Origin: Polynucleobacter meluiroseus
Lineage (GTDB): Bacteria; Pseudomonadota; Gammaproteobacteria; Burkholderiales; Burkholderiaceae
Direction: 5' to 3'
DNA: 64,000 nucleotides
Assembly: GCA_945881875.1 (NCBI GenBank)
Contig: CAMCVH010000002.1
Location: 124,001-188,000, forward strand
Positions 18,188-27,734 of the stretch are shown piece by piece (position 1 is the first letter of the stretch; each line of letters starts with the position of its first letter). The notes below the pieces were generated by a model. The model saw only the letters and a list, made by a program, of their open reading frames with translations. It did not search any database and was not told the origin of the DNA. The translations under genes were made by a program, and so were the position numbers.

Positions 18188-19561
18188 ATGGTTCATGACA
18201 ACCATGGATTAAAAAGAAGTTTGCAGCCAAGGCATATCAGATTAATGGCCTTGGGCTCAACGATTGGCGTTGGTTTATTTTTAGGATCAGCAACCGCAAT
18301 TCAGCTTGCAGGACCATCAATCATCTTAGGGTATATCTTGGCGGGATTTGTTGCCTTTATTGTCCTAAGATCATTGGGTGAGATGGCTGTTCATGAACCT
18401 GTCTCTGGTTCTTTTTCTCATTACGCAACCCGTTATATAGGACCTTTAGCAGGCTATCTGGTTGGATGGGGTTACTGGACCTACTGGATTGTTGTGGGGT
18501 TAGCTGAAATTACTGCAGTAGGCGTTTACATGACGCTTTGGTTCCCTGATACACCGCAGTGGATATGGGCTTTAGCATCGATCCTAGCTATGGGCGGTAT
18601 TAATTTCGTCGCAGTAAAAGTTTTTGGTGAGTTTGAATTTTGGTTCTCGCTAATTAAGGTAGTTGCTATTGTTGCAATGATTGCTATTGGTTGTTCCATG
18701 ATTTTCTTGGGTATTGGTAATGGCGGTGTACCAATTGGTGTAGCTAACCTATGGCAGCATGGCGGCGTATTCCCCAATGGTGTTGAAGGATTCTTACTCT
18801 CATTGCAAATGGTTTTATTTGCCTATGTGGGTATTGAGATGATTGGTTTATCTGCTGGTGAAGCTAAAGATCCGACTCGCACCATCCCTATGGCCATTAA
18901 TTCATTATCTTGGCGCATTCTGATTTTTTATGTGGGCTCACTCTTTGTCATCTTGGCGATCTTCCCATGGCATCAAGTAGGTCAGAACGGAAGCCCATTT
19001 GTTGCTATGTTTGAGAGTATGGGTTTGCGTGAAGCAGCCGGTGTCATTAACTTTGTAGTTATTACAGCAGCCCTGTCTTCTTGTAATGCAGGCATCTTCA
19101 GTGGTGGTCGTTTGCTTTTAGGTTTATCTAAGAGCGGTAACGCACCAAAGTATTTATCAGAAATATCCTCCGCGGGTGTTCCAGTCAAGGCTATTTGCCT
19201 CACAATCATGGTTCCAACTGTTGGCGTTGCTATTAACTACTTTGTTCCAGAAAAAGCATTTCAGTGGATTACCGCTGCTGTAACACTGATTGGCCTATTG
19301 GTTTGGGTTGCCATCCTTTATACCCAAATACGTTTTAGAAAGAGCCTCACTCATGAAGGTGTAAAAGCATTGCCATACCGAGCCATTTTTTGGCCATATG
19401 GATCATGGTTTGCCATCTTATTTGTATTTTTCGTAATCGGTCTGATGGCTTATTCAGAGGCAACCAGAATGGCTTTTTATGTAGGGCCACCGATTTTGAT
19501 TGGATTAACGATTTTGTATTTTATTTTTGGCTTACATAAAAGAGAGAGGAACATATCATGA
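18188..19561 (+). CDS. Amino-acid permease (APC superfamily, AAT family)
   Basis: 457 residues from ATG 18188, which has GGAGG 5 bases upstream; ATG 18176 and TTG 18167 are longer alternatives with poorer spacing. The N-terminus GLKRSLQPRHIRLMALGSTIGVGLFLGS is the hallmark of the proton-driven amino-acid transporter family (ProY, CycA, AroP). About twelve membrane segments follow, with the consensus helix GPSIILGYILAGFVAF. It overlaps ald by ATGA, so alanine or a related small amino acid is the likely cargo (inference from context only). Confidence 0.9.
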   Translation: MVHDNHGLKRSLQPRHIRLMALGSTIGVGLFLGSATAIQLAGPSIILGYILAGFVAFIVLRSLGEMAVHEPVSGSFSHYATRYIGPLAGYLVGWGYWTYWIVVGLAEITAVGVYMTLWFPDTPQWIWALASILAMGGINFVAVKVFGEFEFWFSLIKVVAIVAMIAIGCSMIFLGIGNGGVPIGVANLWQHGGVFPNGVEGFLLSLQMVLFAYVGIEMIGLSAGEAKDPTRTIPMAINSLSWRILIFYVGSLFVILAIFPWHQVGQNGSPFVAMFESMGLREAAGVINFVVITAALSSCNAGIFSGGRLLLGLSKSGNAPKYLSEISSAGVPVKAICLTIMVPTVGVAINYFVPEKAFQWITAAVTLIGLLVWVAILYTQIRFRKSLTHEGVKALPYRAIFWPYGSWFAILFVFFVIGLMAYSEATRMAFYVGPPILIGLTILYFIFGLHKRERNIS

Positions 19562-20673
19562 TAGTTGGCGTACCTAAAGAAGTTAAAAACAATGAATACC
19601 GAGTTGGCCTAACTCCAGATCAAGTGTTTGAGTTGAAAAAATTCGGTCATCAGGTATTGATCGAAAAAAATGCAGGGCATGGAATTGGCTTTCTTGATGA
19701 TCACTATGTCATGGCAGGTGCTGAGATAGTTGATCATGCCAAGCATATTTTCGAGAGATCTAATTTGGTCGTTAAAGTAAAAGAGCCTCAGCCAGAAGAA
19801 TGCCAAATGCTCAAGGCAGGCCAAACTTTATTTACTTATTTACATTTGGCACCTGATCCAATTCAAACGCAGGCTTTGCTGAAGTCTCATGCGACTTGTA
19901 TCGCTTATGAAACTGTTACCAGCTCTACTGGCCGCCTACCTTTGTTGGCACCCATGAGTGAGGTGGCTGGAAGAATGTCGATACAAGCTGCTGCACACCA
20001 TTTAGAAAAATCTCAGGGTGGTAGAGGTTTACTTTTGGCAGGTGTGCCAGGGGTCAGCGCTGCTCAAGTTGTTATTTTAGGAGCTGGAGTTGTAGGTTCA
20101 TCAGCACTTCAAATAGCAGTTGGAATGGGTGCTGATGTCACAATCATTGATAAAAATATTGAGCGTTTGAGAGAGTTAGATGCGCTTTATGGCAACCGTA
20201 TCCACACTCTATATTCAAACGCATCCAATATCGAGCGTGCCGTTATCAATGCTGATGTAGTGATTGGTAGTGTTTTGATTCCTGGGGCTTCTGCACCTAA
20301 GTTAGTCAGTAAGCTTTTAGTTTCTAAAATGCATCCGGGTAGTGTATTGGTCGATGTGGCAATTGATCAGGGTGGTTGTTTTGAGACTTCTCGTCCAACA
20401 ACTCATCAAGATCCAACTTACCTAGTTGATGATGTCATTCACTATTGTGTGGCCAATATGCCTGGTGCAGTTGCCAGAACCTCTACGATTGGCCTTACTA
20501 ATGCCACGATGCCATTTGTTCTAGACTTGGCTAATCTTGGAACAGAAGCTGCATTAACTAGAGACCACCATTTAATGAATGGCTTAAATATCTATCAAGG
20601 CCATGTTTGCTGTAAGGCAGTTGCCATTGCCCAGGGTCTAGATTATGTTGATCCTAAGACTTTGATTCATTAA
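19558..20673 (+). CDS. ald: Alanine dehydrogenase
   Basis: It oxidatively deaminates L-alanine to pyruvate and ammonium with NAD+. The 371 residues have the opening MIVGVPKEVKNNEYRVGLTP, the NAD-binding VVILGAGVVGSSALQIAVGM and the C-terminal YCVANMPGAVARTSTIGLTN, all diagnostic for Ald. The start overlaps the permease stop (ATGA) and has AGGA 7 bases upstream. With the permease it forms an uptake-and-catabolism pair that would feed pyruvate and nitrogen. A strong terminator follows. Confidence 0.95.
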   Translation: MIVGVPKEVKNNEYRVGLTPDQVFELKKFGHQVLIEKNAGHGIGFLDDHYVMAGAEIVDHAKHIFERSNLVVKVKEPQPEECQMLKAGQTLFTYLHLAPDPIQTQALLKSHATCIAYETVTSSTGRLPLLAPMSEVAGRMSIQAAAHHLEKSQGGRGLLLAGVPGVSAAQVVILGAGVVGSSALQIAVGMGADVTIIDKNIERLRELDALYGNRIHTLYSNASNIERAVINADVVIGSVLIPGASAPKLVSKLLVSKMHPGSVLVDVAIDQGGCFETSRPTTHQDPTYLVDDVIHYCVANMPGAVARTSTIGLTNATMPFVLDLANLGTEAALTRDHHLMNGLNIYQGHVCCKAVAIAQGLDYVDPKTLIH

Positions 20674-20696
20674 CTAAGAAACTCCTTTAAAAAAGC

Positions 20697-20725
20697 AAAA
20701 GCCCACTCTTAAGAGTGGGCTTTTT
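20697..20725. terminator. Bidirectional terminator between ald and fbp
   Basis: A perfect palindrome of 14-base half-sites (AAAAGCCCACTCTT and its complement) flanked by A and T runs. It lies between the convergent ald and fbp genes and can serve both. Confidence 0.88.
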
Positions 20726-20758
20726 GTTATCTGATGAATGTACAGTTAACTTAGCTCA

Positions 20759-21745
20759 TTACTTACTCAGATGGTATTTCTGCAGTAAATCAACCTCATT
20801 TCTAGACCCGAGGATCACTGAGACTCTTTGGTGTAATTGTTCTGCTGGCAAAGACATGATGCGTTCTTGACCATTAATGGATGCACCACCTGCTTGTTCA
20901 ACTAAAAAGCTCATTGGATTGGCTTCATACATCAAACGTAACTTGCCCGGTTTTTTAGGGTCACGCTTATCCCATGGGTACATGAATAAACCCCCGCGGC
21001 AAAGGATGCGATGAACATCAGCAACCATGGAGGCAATCCAACGCATATTAAAGTCTTTTTCACGAACACCTTCAGTGCCAGCTAAACACTCATCAACATA
21101 GCGTTTAACGGGTTGATCCCAATGACGCATATTAGACATATTGATAGCAAATTCTTTGGTATCTGCTGATATTTGAATATTCTCTTTAATTAATAAGAAC
21201 TCACCAGTTTCATGATCTAGCGTGAACATGTGAACGCCTTGGCCGGTTGTATAAACCAAAGTAGTTTGGGGGCCATAAACAACATATCCAGCTGCTACTT
21301 GCGCAGTACCAGATTGTAAAAAATCTTTTTCAGAGGCGGAGCCTTGATGTTGCTTTTTAAGAATTGAAAAAATAGTGCCGATCGAAACATTCACATCAAT
21401 ATTGGATGAGCCATCTAATGGGTCGAATAAGAGTAAAAACTTTCCTGCATCATTAGCGGGATATATCGTTTCCATCTCTTCAGATGCCATGGCTGCAAGC
21501 GTTGCGTCTTTGCCGCAAGCCTCCAAAAGCATGTCGTTAGAAATGATGTCTAATTTTTGTTGCGTCTCACCTTGCACGTTACCGCTACCAGCTGATCCAA
21601 TAATGCCAGCTAGTGCACCCTGTTCAACTTGCTTTGCAATGAGTTTGCATGCGTTAGCAACTGAAATTAACAATGAGCTCGGAATTTCAGAATTGCTTTT
21701 TGCGCAATCTGAAATGTATTTAGTGAAAGTAGTGCCTTGTGACAT
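20759..21745 (-). CDS. fbp: Fructose-1,6-bisphosphatase, class I
   Basis: It hydrolyses fructose-1,6-bisphosphate in gluconeogenesis, in the cytoplasm with Mg2+. The 328 residues contain the metal-binding [20 protein letters not shown], the upstream [11 protein letters not shown] and the C-terminal [21 protein letters not shown], all standard for class I FBPase. The gene lies 13 bp downstream of pepN on the same strand and is probably co-transcribed with it. It ends at the terminator shared with ald. Confidence 0.95.
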   Translation of the reverse strand: MSQGTTFTKYISDCAKSNSEIPSSLLISVANACKLIAKQVEQGALAGIIGSAGSGNVQGETQQKLDIISNDMLLEACGKDATLAAMASEEMETIYPANDAGKFLLLFDPLDGSSNIDVNVSIGTIFSILKKQHQGSASEKDFLQSGTAQVAAGYVVYGPQTTLVYTTGQGVHMFTLDHETGEFLLIKENIQISADTKEFAINMSNMRHWDQPVKRYVDECLAGTEGVREKDFNMRWIASMVADVHRILCRGGLFMYPWDKRDPKKPGKLRLMYEANPMSFLVEQAGGASINGQERIMSLPAEQLHQRVSVILGSRNEVDLLQKYHLSK

Positions 21746-21758
21746 AAATGACTTTCTT

Positions 21759-24353
21759 TTAGCTATTGAGAGCTTTATTAATTACCTCAGCAACATCTGA
21801 AGATAAATTTTTATGCTCAGACACGAATTTTAGTGCTGATTTCATATGATTTTGATAACTTGGTGAAAATTGTTTCCAACGATTGAGTGCTCTGGCCAAT
21901 CTAGCAGCTACTTGAGGGTTGATTTCATTCAGTTCAACGACTTGTTGAGCCCAAAATTGATAACTTTTGCCATCCGGTTGATGAAAGGCTCCAGGATTAT
22001 TCATACAAAAGGCATGAATTAGGCTTCTTGCTCTGTTGGGATTCTTAATATGAAAATCAGGATGTTGTCGGAGTTGAATAACATGGGCTAAAACACTTGA
22101 TGGGTTGTTGAGCTCAGGTTGGCGTGAAGCTTGTAAACCAAACCACTTATCAATCACCAAAGCATCACTTTCAAAATATTGATGGAAATGATCCAAACAC
22201 TCTTTGGCATATCCTGATGCATTTTGAACCATGGCTGAAAGAGCGCCATAACGATCAGTCATGTTGTTGGCTGATTGATATTGCTCAAGGGCAAGCTTTT
22301 GAGATGCTTCATGTTGACTATCCAGCAACATATTTAAAGATAGATTCTTCAATGATCGTTTACCAGCGCTTATAGCATCCGCCTTGTAAGACTCTGTTGA
22401 ACTATTTTTTTGATAAGTCTTTAGCCATTCGCCCTGAAGATTTAAAGCTAACTGAGATCGAACTTTTCTCCGAGATTGATGAATGAGTTGAGGATCAATG
22501 ACATCCACTTGTTCATACAAATAGCTCTCTGCTGGTAATGTGAAAACCAAATCCTTGAATGCAGCATCCAGTTTTTCATCATTTAAAACGGAGCGAAGTG
22601 CTTCGATCAATGCTGGATCAAGATCACGATTATTTAAAATAGCCTGAATGAAAAGCTTTTGAGCGGATTCCCAACGATTAAAAGCATCGTCATCTTCTCT
22701 TAATAAAGTCAGTAATTCTTCTTCGCTTTGCTCAAAATCTAAAATAATGGGAGCAGAAAAGTGGCGATTGATAGATAGAGTGGGTTTTTTACTGAGACCT
22801 TTAAACGTCAATGTTTGTTTTTCATCGCGTAATTCAAATAAATTTTCTTGCCCGACTTGATCAGTACCGATCAATTTATAAAGTAGCGGTATATGAAATG
22901 GCAGTTTTTTATCCTGACCAGGCGTGGCAGCGCAAGATTGTGTGAAGTGCACTTGATAGGTATTTCCATCAAAGGATTCTTTCACATGAACTCTTGGCGT
23001 GCCAGCTTGGCTATACCAACGCTTAAATTGCTCTAAATCTTTATGGTTGGCATCAGCCATTGCCGCCACAAAATCATCGCAAGTGACTGCTTGCCCATCA
23101 TGTCTCTTAAAGTAGAGGTCCATACCCTTACGGAAGCCATCTTGCCCGAGAAGCGTTTGCTGCATTCGAACAATTTCAGCACCTTTTTCATAAACAGTGA
23201 CTGTATAAAAGTTATTAATTTCTTGATAGCTATCTGGGCGAATAGGGTGAGCCATTGGTCCCGCATCTTCTGGGAACTGTACTTGTCTTAAAAGTCTGAC
23301 ATCTTCAATTCGCTTTACAGCTTTGCCGGAATCGCTACCCATCTGATCAGCTGAGAATTCTTGATCTCTAAATACGGTTAAACCTTCTTTTAAAGAGAGT
23401 TGGAACCAATCTCTACAAGTAACACGGTTACCAGTCCAGTTGTGGAAATACTCGTGTGCAACAACACTTTCCACGTTTGCATAATCAACATCTGTGGCAG
23501 TTTCTGGATTAGCTAAGACAAACTTGGTATTAAAGATATTTAAACCTTTATTTTCCATGGCTCCCATATTGAAGTCACCAACAGCCACAATCATGAAGCG
23601 ATCGAGATCTAATTCAAGTCCATATCTCTTTTCATCCCATCTAATTGATGCAATAAGTGACTCCATGGCATGTTCTGTTTTTTCGAGATCTTTTGCCTCA
23701 ACCCAAACTTGTAATAATTTATCTTTCCCAGATTGACTCTTAATGACTCGCTCTATAGCCGTCAGCTTTCCTGCTACTAAGGCAAACAAATAAGAGGGTT
23801 TTGGAAATGGATCTTCCCAAACGGCGGCATGCCAGCCATTACCCAACTCTTCTTCTTTAATCAGATTGCCATTAGATAAGAGGACTGGAAAGTCAGTCTT
23901 TAAAGCTCTCAATGTAACTTGGTAAGTGGCCATCACGTCAGGGCGATCTAAGAAATATGTAATCTTCCGGAACCCTTCGGCTTCACATTGCGTAAAGAAG
24001 TTACCATTTGAAATATAAAGACCCATGAGTGAGGTGTTCTTGTCAGGGGCACAAGTGCTTGTGATGCTGAGTTCAAACTCATCAGGAAGATCATGAAGTG
24101 TTAGCGTTTCAGGAGTCAGCTCATACCCACGGTATGGCTCATCATTAATTCTGACGCTCACTAATTCTTGTTCTTGACCATTCAAGACAAGTGTTGAGTT
24201 CACGCCAACCAACTTCTTACTGACCATCATCCGATTAACGACAATTGTTTTTGCTGGATTTAAAGCAATATCTAATTTGACGGATTTAATACTGAAAGCA
24301 GATTCTTGATAATCACTTCGTAAAAAAGTTACTGAATTTTCTGTGCGTGCCAT
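21759..24353 (-). CDS. pepN: Aminopeptidase N
   Basis: An M1-family zinc aminopeptidase that removes N-terminal residues from peptides in the cytoplasm. The 864 residues carry the exopeptidase motif [11 protein letters not shown] and the zinc motif [13 protein letters not shown] (HExxH with the downstream Glu in the [13 protein letters not shown] segment). Length and C-terminal helical domain ([15 protein letters not shown]) match E. coli PepN rather than the shorter eukaryote-like M1 enzymes. There is no signal peptide. Confidence 0.95.
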   Translation of the reverse strand: MARTENSVTFLRSDYQESAFSIKSVKLDIALNPAKTIVVNRMMVSKKLVGVNSTLVLNGQEQELVSVRINDEPYRGYELTPETLTLHDLPDEFELSITSTCAPDKNTSLMGLYISNGNFFTQCEAEGFRKITYFLDRPDVMATYQVTLRALKTDFPVLLSNGNLIKEEELGNGWHAAVWEDPFPKPSYLFALVAGKLTAIERVIKSQSGKDKLLQVWVEAKDLEKTEHAMESLIASIRWDEKRYGLELDLDRFMIVAVGDFNMGAMENKGLNIFNTKFVLANPETATDVDYANVESVVAHEYFHNWTGNRVTCRDWFQLSLKEGLTVFRDQEFSADQMGSDSGKAVKRIEDVRLLRQVQFPEDAGPMAHPIRPDSYQEINNFYTVTVYEKGAEIVRMQQTLLGQDGFRKGMDLYFKRHDGQAVTCDDFVAAMADANHKDLEQFKRWYSQAGTPRVHVKESFDGNTYQVHFTQSCAATPGQDKKLPFHIPLLYKLIGTDQVGQENLFELRDEKQTLTFKGLSKKPTLSINRHFSAPIILDFEQSEEELLTLLREDDDAFNRWESAQKLFIQAILNNRDLDPALIEALRSVLNDEKLDAAFKDLVFTLPAESYLYEQVDVIDPQLIHQSRRKVRSQLALNLQGEWLKTYQKNSSTESYKADAISAGKRSLKNLSLNMLLDSQHEASQKLALEQYQSANNMTDRYGALSAMVQNASGYAKECLDHFHQYFESDALVIDKWFGLQASRQPELNNPSSVLAHVIQLRQHPDFHIKNPNRARSLIHAFCMNNPGAFHQPDGKSYQFWAQQVVELNEINPQVAARLARALNRWKQFSPSYQNHMKSALKFVSEHKNLSSDVAEVINKALNS

Positions 24354-24377
24354 AAATATTTTCTTAAATGTTGATTA

Positions 24378-24953
24378 CTAGTAAAAGAAGATCGTCACCA
24401 AGCCTATGATGATAAAAATAATAGCTGCTATTGCATGAACCCACTTAATTGGAAGTGAATTTGTAAACTTTTGGCCTAACCAAACTGCGGGAGCATTGGC
24501 AATCATCATACCAACCGTTGTCCCCAAAACCACTGCCATTAAATCATCATAACGAGCCCCAAGCGCTACTGTAGCAACTTGGGTTTTATCTCCCATCTCA
24601 GCTATAAAAAATAAGGATGTCGTGATGGTAAAAACCTTCCAAGAGCTATGAGCTATAGGTGTTTTTTCACCATCATCTAATTTGTCGGGGACCAAGAGCC
24701 ATATCCCTAGAGCTATGAATCCACCCGCTATGATCCATCTCATGAGTTCAGGGTTGACCCATTGCGCTAGGGCGCTACCAAGCCAGGCTGCAATTGCATG
24801 ATTGAATACTGTGGAGACAAAAATACCCGCAACAATAGCCCAATGGTGAGTTTTGTATTTTGCGGCCAATAACAGGGATAAAAGCTGGGTTTTATCGCCC
24901 ATTTCAGCTAGAGCAACAATGCTGCTTGCCAGAAGGAAAGAATTTAAATCCAT
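24378..24953 (-). CDS. GDT1/TMEM165-type cation transporter (likely Mn2+ exporter)
   Basis: 191 residues with six predicted membrane segments in two inverted halves, each holding the family motif EMGDKTQ (17-23 and 119-125), whose acidic residues bind the cation. Bacterial members (MneA type) export manganese. The gene is transcribed toward pepN with 24 bp between, and away from rubrerythrin; both start within one 198-bp region. I looked for a yybP-ykoY manganese riboswitch upstream and found none. Confidence 0.88.
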   Translation of the reverse strand: MDLNSFLLASSIVALAEMGDKTQLLSLLLAAKYKTHHWAIVAGIFVSTVFNHAIAAWLGSALAQWVNPELMRWIIAGGFIALGIWLLVPDKLDDGEKTPIAHSSWKVFTITTSLFFIAEMGDKTQVATVALGARYDDLMAVVLGTTVGMMIANAPAVWLGQKFTNSLPIKWVHAIAAIIFIIIGLVTIFFY

Positions 24954-25057
24954 TTAAATCATGTATTTAGGTCTGTAAATTAGCTATAGTCAAAAGCTAT
25001 ATTAAAAATAAATAAATACAATTTAACTATTAGATGTTTTAGACCTAAAATTCTCTT

Positions 25058-25119
25058 GTCGGGTTAAGTTGCAGTTAAAGGTTTATCAGTAATAACCCGA
25101 TACTGCAATCGTAACCGAC
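25058..25119 (+). promoter_or_regulatory. Structured leader of the rubrerythrin operon with alternative pairings
   Basis: 25058-25075 pairs with 25102-25119 in an imperfect stem of about 16 bp (outer GTCGG-TTA, inner GTTGCAGT), with a smaller hairpin possible in the loop (GG...CC at 80-86/92-97). TCGGGTTA (25059-25066) is also the exact complement of TAACCCGA (25093-25100), so a second, mutually exclusive fold exists. It ends 32 bases before the rubrerythrin ATG. It could be an RNA switch or a pair of inverted protein-binding sites; it matches no riboswitch class I know. Confidence 0.5.
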
Positions 25120-25151
25120 TTAGAAATTTAATCTATCGATAGGAGCATTAA

Positions 25152-25583
25152 ATGCCAACATTAAAAGGTAGTAAAACAGAAGAGTGCTTGAAAGAAGCTT
25201 TCGCTGGTGAGTCAATGGCTAACCGCCGTTATTTGTATTTCGCGAACATGTGCGATATCGCTGGTGAGAACGACACAGCAGCATTGTTCCGTTCAACAGC
25301 TGAAGGCGAAACTGGCCACGCACACGGTCATATGGAGTTCTTGATCGACGGCGGCGCAGGCGAGCCAGGTACAGGTCTTCCAGGCCGTACACCTAAAGAA
25401 GCTTTAGAAGCTGCTGTTCACGGCGAGACACATGAGTACACAGATATGTACCCTGGTATGGCTAAGACAGCACGTGACGAAGGCTTTGACGAAGTTGCTG
25501 ATTGGTTCGAGACATTGGCAAAGGCTGAGCGTTCACACGCTAACCGTTACCAGAAGGCTTTGGACGCATTAGAAGCTGGCTAA
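25152..25583 (+). CDS. Rubrerythrin, diiron domain only
   Basis: A ferritin-like diiron protein that reduces peroxide. The 143 residues have the four-helix ligand pattern: Glu20 ([11 protein letters not shown]), Glu53-x-x-His56, Glu92/Glu95 and Glu126-x-x-His129. The C-terminal rubredoxin domain of classical rubrerythrin is missing, so electrons must come from another protein; the Fe-S protein encoded next is the obvious candidate (inference). The start has AGGAG at 25141-25145. Codons are richer in C-ending choices (GGC, AAC, CAC, ACA/CGT) than in most neighbours, suggesting high expression. Confidence 0.93.
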   Translation: MPTLKGSKTEECLKEAFAGESMANRRYLYFANMCDIAGENDTAALFRSTAEGETGHAHGHMEFLIDGGAGEPGTGLPGRTPKEALEAAVHGETHEYTDMYPGMAKTARDEGFDEVADWFETLAKAERSHANRYQKALDALEAG

Positions 25584-25618
25584 TCATTCATTGATTGCCA
25601 ACAAGGCTTTTTAAGGAT

Positions 25619-25646
25619 TCCCGGGGTTATTTTAATAACTTCGGGA
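25619..25646 (+). promoter_or_regulatory. Strong intercistronic hairpin after rubrerythrin
   Basis: A stem of 12 bp (with two G-T pairs) around a TTTA loop. It is not followed by a T run, so it looks like an mRNA-stabilising or partly attenuating structure rather than a full terminator. Confidence 0.5.
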
Positions 25647-25656
25647 CTCTCATAAA

Positions 25657-25676
25657 AAGTCTTCATGAGAAGACTT
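25657..25676 (+). promoter_or_regulatory. Second intercistronic hairpin
   Basis: AAGTCTTC and GAAGACTT form a perfect 8-bp stem with an ATGA loop, 10 bases after the first hairpin and about 40 bases before the Fe-S gene. Confidence 0.5.
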
Positions 25677-25714
25677 AAGTAAAAAATAGAAAATAGAGAA
25701 ATAGGAAAAGTAAC

Positions 25715-27061
25715 ATGAGCCAAAAAGAAGGCAACTTAGAAGCCCCAACGCGTCACGCACTGGATTGGAAAAATCCTGACTTTTATAACGAAGAATCGCT
25801 CAATAAAGAATTAGAGCGAGTTTTTGATATTTGTCATGGTTGCCGTCGTTGCGTTAGCTTGTGCGGTTCTTTCCCAGCGCTTTTTGACTTGGTTGATGCT
25901 ACTGAAGACGGTGAAGTTCACGGTGTTGATAAGAAAGACTACGATAAAGTAGTTGACCAATGTTACTTGTGCGACCTTTGCTACATGACAAAGTGTCCTT
26001 ACACACCACCACACGTGTGGAACTTGGACTTTCCACACTTGATGTTGCGTGCAAAAGCCCAAAAACACAAAAATGGTGAAACATCATTCCGTGACAACAT
26101 CTTGTCATCGACTGACAAGATGGGTAGCTTTGCAGGTATTCCGATTGTGACGCAAGCTGTGAATGCCGTGAATAGCACGAAAGTCATGCGAACAGTGATG
26201 GAAGCAACATTAGGTGTTGATAAGAATGCTTGGATTCCAAGCTATGCCCCAGAAACATTCAAACAAGTGGCAAAAGAATCTTCAGCATGGCCCGTTAAAG
26301 ATGGTGCTAAGACGCCAGGCAAAGTAGCTGTTTACTCAACATGCTTTATTAACTACAACGAGCCAGGTATTGGTCAAGATCTATTGAAGTTATTGGCTCA
26401 CAATGAGATCCCTTACAAGCTTGTTGAAAAAGAAGCTTGCTGCGGTATGCCTAAGTTAGAGTTGGGTGATCTTGAGTCTGTTGAAAAGAACAAAGATATC
26501 AATATTCCACAATTGGCTAAATTAGCAAAAGAGGGTTATGCAATCGTCACGCCTATCCCTTCTTGCACCTTGATGTTCAAACAAGAGTTGCCATTGATGT
26601 TCCCTGAGGAAGCAGATGTGCAATTGGTCAAAGCTGCGATGTGGGATCCATTTGAGTACATCGTAGCGCGTAACAAAGATGGTTTATTGAAAACTGACTT
26701 TAAGGTTGAGTTGGGTAAAGTGAGTTATCACGTGCCATGTCACTTGCGTGTTCAAAACGTTGGTAAGAAAACGGCTGAAACATTGCAAATGATTCCTGGT
26801 ACTGAGGTCAATGTGGTTGAACGTTGTTCAGGCCATGCAGGAACTTGGGGTGTTAAGAAAGAGTTCCACGAAATGGCTAAGAAAATTGGTAAGCCAGTAT
26901 TTAAAAATATGGCAAGCACTGAGCCGGATTACATCAGTTCTGATTGTCAGTTAGCTGGACATCATATTTCGCAGGGTATGGAAGAGAACAACTTGAAAAA
27001 GTCACAAATGGCTCACCCTATTACTCTTTTAGCTAAGGCATACGGCCTTACATCAAATTAA
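25715..27061 (+). CDS. GlpC/heterodisulfide-reductase-like Fe-S oxidoreductase
   Basis: 448 residues. The N-terminus has two cysteine clusters for [4Fe-4S] centres: Cys40/43/46/50 and Cys83/86/89/94. Two CCG-type domains follow: YSTCFINYNEPG with ACCGMPKLELGD, and YHVPCHLRVQN with ERCSGHAGTWG. This is the layout of GlpC and HdrB/D-like proteins, which pass electrons between flavoproteins, quinones or thiols. Here there is no GlpA/B partner; the neighbours are rubrerythrin and DUF3501, so it may be the reductase of rubrerythrin (inference). No membrane anchor is visible. Confidence 0.87.
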   Translation: MSQKEGNLEAPTRHALDWKNPDFYNEESLNKELERVFDICHGCRRCVSLCGSFPALFDLVDATEDGEVHGVDKKDYDKVVDQCYLCDLCYMTKCPYTPPHVWNLDFPHLMLRAKAQKHKNGETSFRDNILSSTDKMGSFAGIPIVTQAVNAVNSTKVMRTVMEATLGVDKNAWIPSYAPETFKQVAKESSAWPVKDGAKTPGKVAVYSTCFINYNEPGIGQDLLKLLAHNEIPYKLVEKEACCGMPKLELGDLESVEKNKDINIPQLAKLAKEGYAIVTPIPSCTLMFKQELPLMFPEEADVQLVKAAMWDPFEYIVARNKDGLLKTDFKVELGKVSYHVPCHLRVQNVGKKTAETLQMIPGTEVNVVERCSGHAGTWGVKKEFHEMAKKIGKPVFKNMASTEPDYISSDCQLAGHHISQGMEENNLKKSQMAHPITLLAKAYGLTSN

Positions 27062-27077
27062 TTAGGATAGGTAAAAA

Positions 27078-27674
27078 ATGGAGACAACAATGAGCAAGAT
27101 TAAAAGAGAAGATTTATTAACTCTTGAGGGTTACTACAAAGCTCGTCCAGAAATGCGCCAACGTGCTATCGCTGAGCGTAAGAAGCGCACAGTGATCTTA
27201 GGTGAGCATCTCAATATGATTTTCGAAAACAAGTTCTTGATGCAATATCAGATTCAAGAGATGTTACGTGTTGAGAAGATCTTTGAAGATGAAGGTATTC
27301 AAGACGAATTAAATACTTATAACGATTTAGTACCTGATGGTTCTAACTTCAAAGTAACGATGAAGTTGGAATACATCAACGAAGCTGATAGAAAAATTGC
27401 TTTGGCAAAGTTACTAGGTATTGAGCATCGTGTTTTCATTGAAGTTGAAGGTCAAGCACGTGTTTACGCCATTGCTAACGAAGATTTAGAGCGAACAACG
27501 GCTGATAAAACTTCATCAGTACACTTCTTGAGATTTGAGCTAACAGAAGATATGAAGAAGTCACTCAAAGCTGGCGCTCAATTGAAGGTGGGTTGTGACC
27601 ATAAAGAATACCCATTCCATCTTGAAGGCTTGCCAGAAGAAACTCTAGCTTCTTTCTTGGAAGACTTGTCTTAA
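27078..27674 (+). CDS. DUF3501 family protein
   Basis: A soluble 198-residue protein, start ATG 27078 with AGGATAGG upstream; ATG 27090 is a possible shorter start. Recognisable are RPEMRQRAIAERKKRTVILG and LQIQEMLRVEKIFEDEG-like helices, then a beta-rich second half (VHFLRFELTEDMKKSLKAGA). It has only one Cys and no known cofactor motif. Members of DUF3501 are encoded next to the same Fe-S protein and rubrerythrin in many proteobacteria (recalled). Its function is unknown; it may be a chaperone or an adaptor of the complex. Confidence 0.85.
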   Translation: METTMSKIKREDLLTLEGYYKARPEMRQRAIAERKKRTVILGEHLNMIFENKFLMQYQIQEMLRVEKIFEDEGIQDELNTYNDLVPDGSNFKVTMKLEYINEADRKIALAKLLGIEHRVFIEVEGQARVYAIANEDLERTTADKTSSVHFLRFELTEDMKKSLKAGAQLKVGCDHKEYPFHLEGLPEETLASFLEDLS

Positions 27675-27707
27675 TTAGTTACAGATCAAGTTAGTATCAA
27701 GAACAGC

Positions 27708-27734
27708 AAAAATGCCGCATTAGCGGCATTTTTT
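27708..27734. terminator. Bidirectional terminator overlapping the tupC stop codon
   Basis: The stem AAAATGCCGC/GCGGCATTTT with an ATTA loop, flanked by A and T runs. The tupC stop codon (27720-27722) lies in the loop, so the same bases end translation of tupC and terminate transcripts from both sides. Confidence 0.85.

Noticed and set aside
24954..25057. Possible yybP-ykoY manganese riboswitch upstream of the GDT1-type gene
   Set aside because: The conserved GGGGAGTAG and internal-loop sequences are not present on the minus strand.
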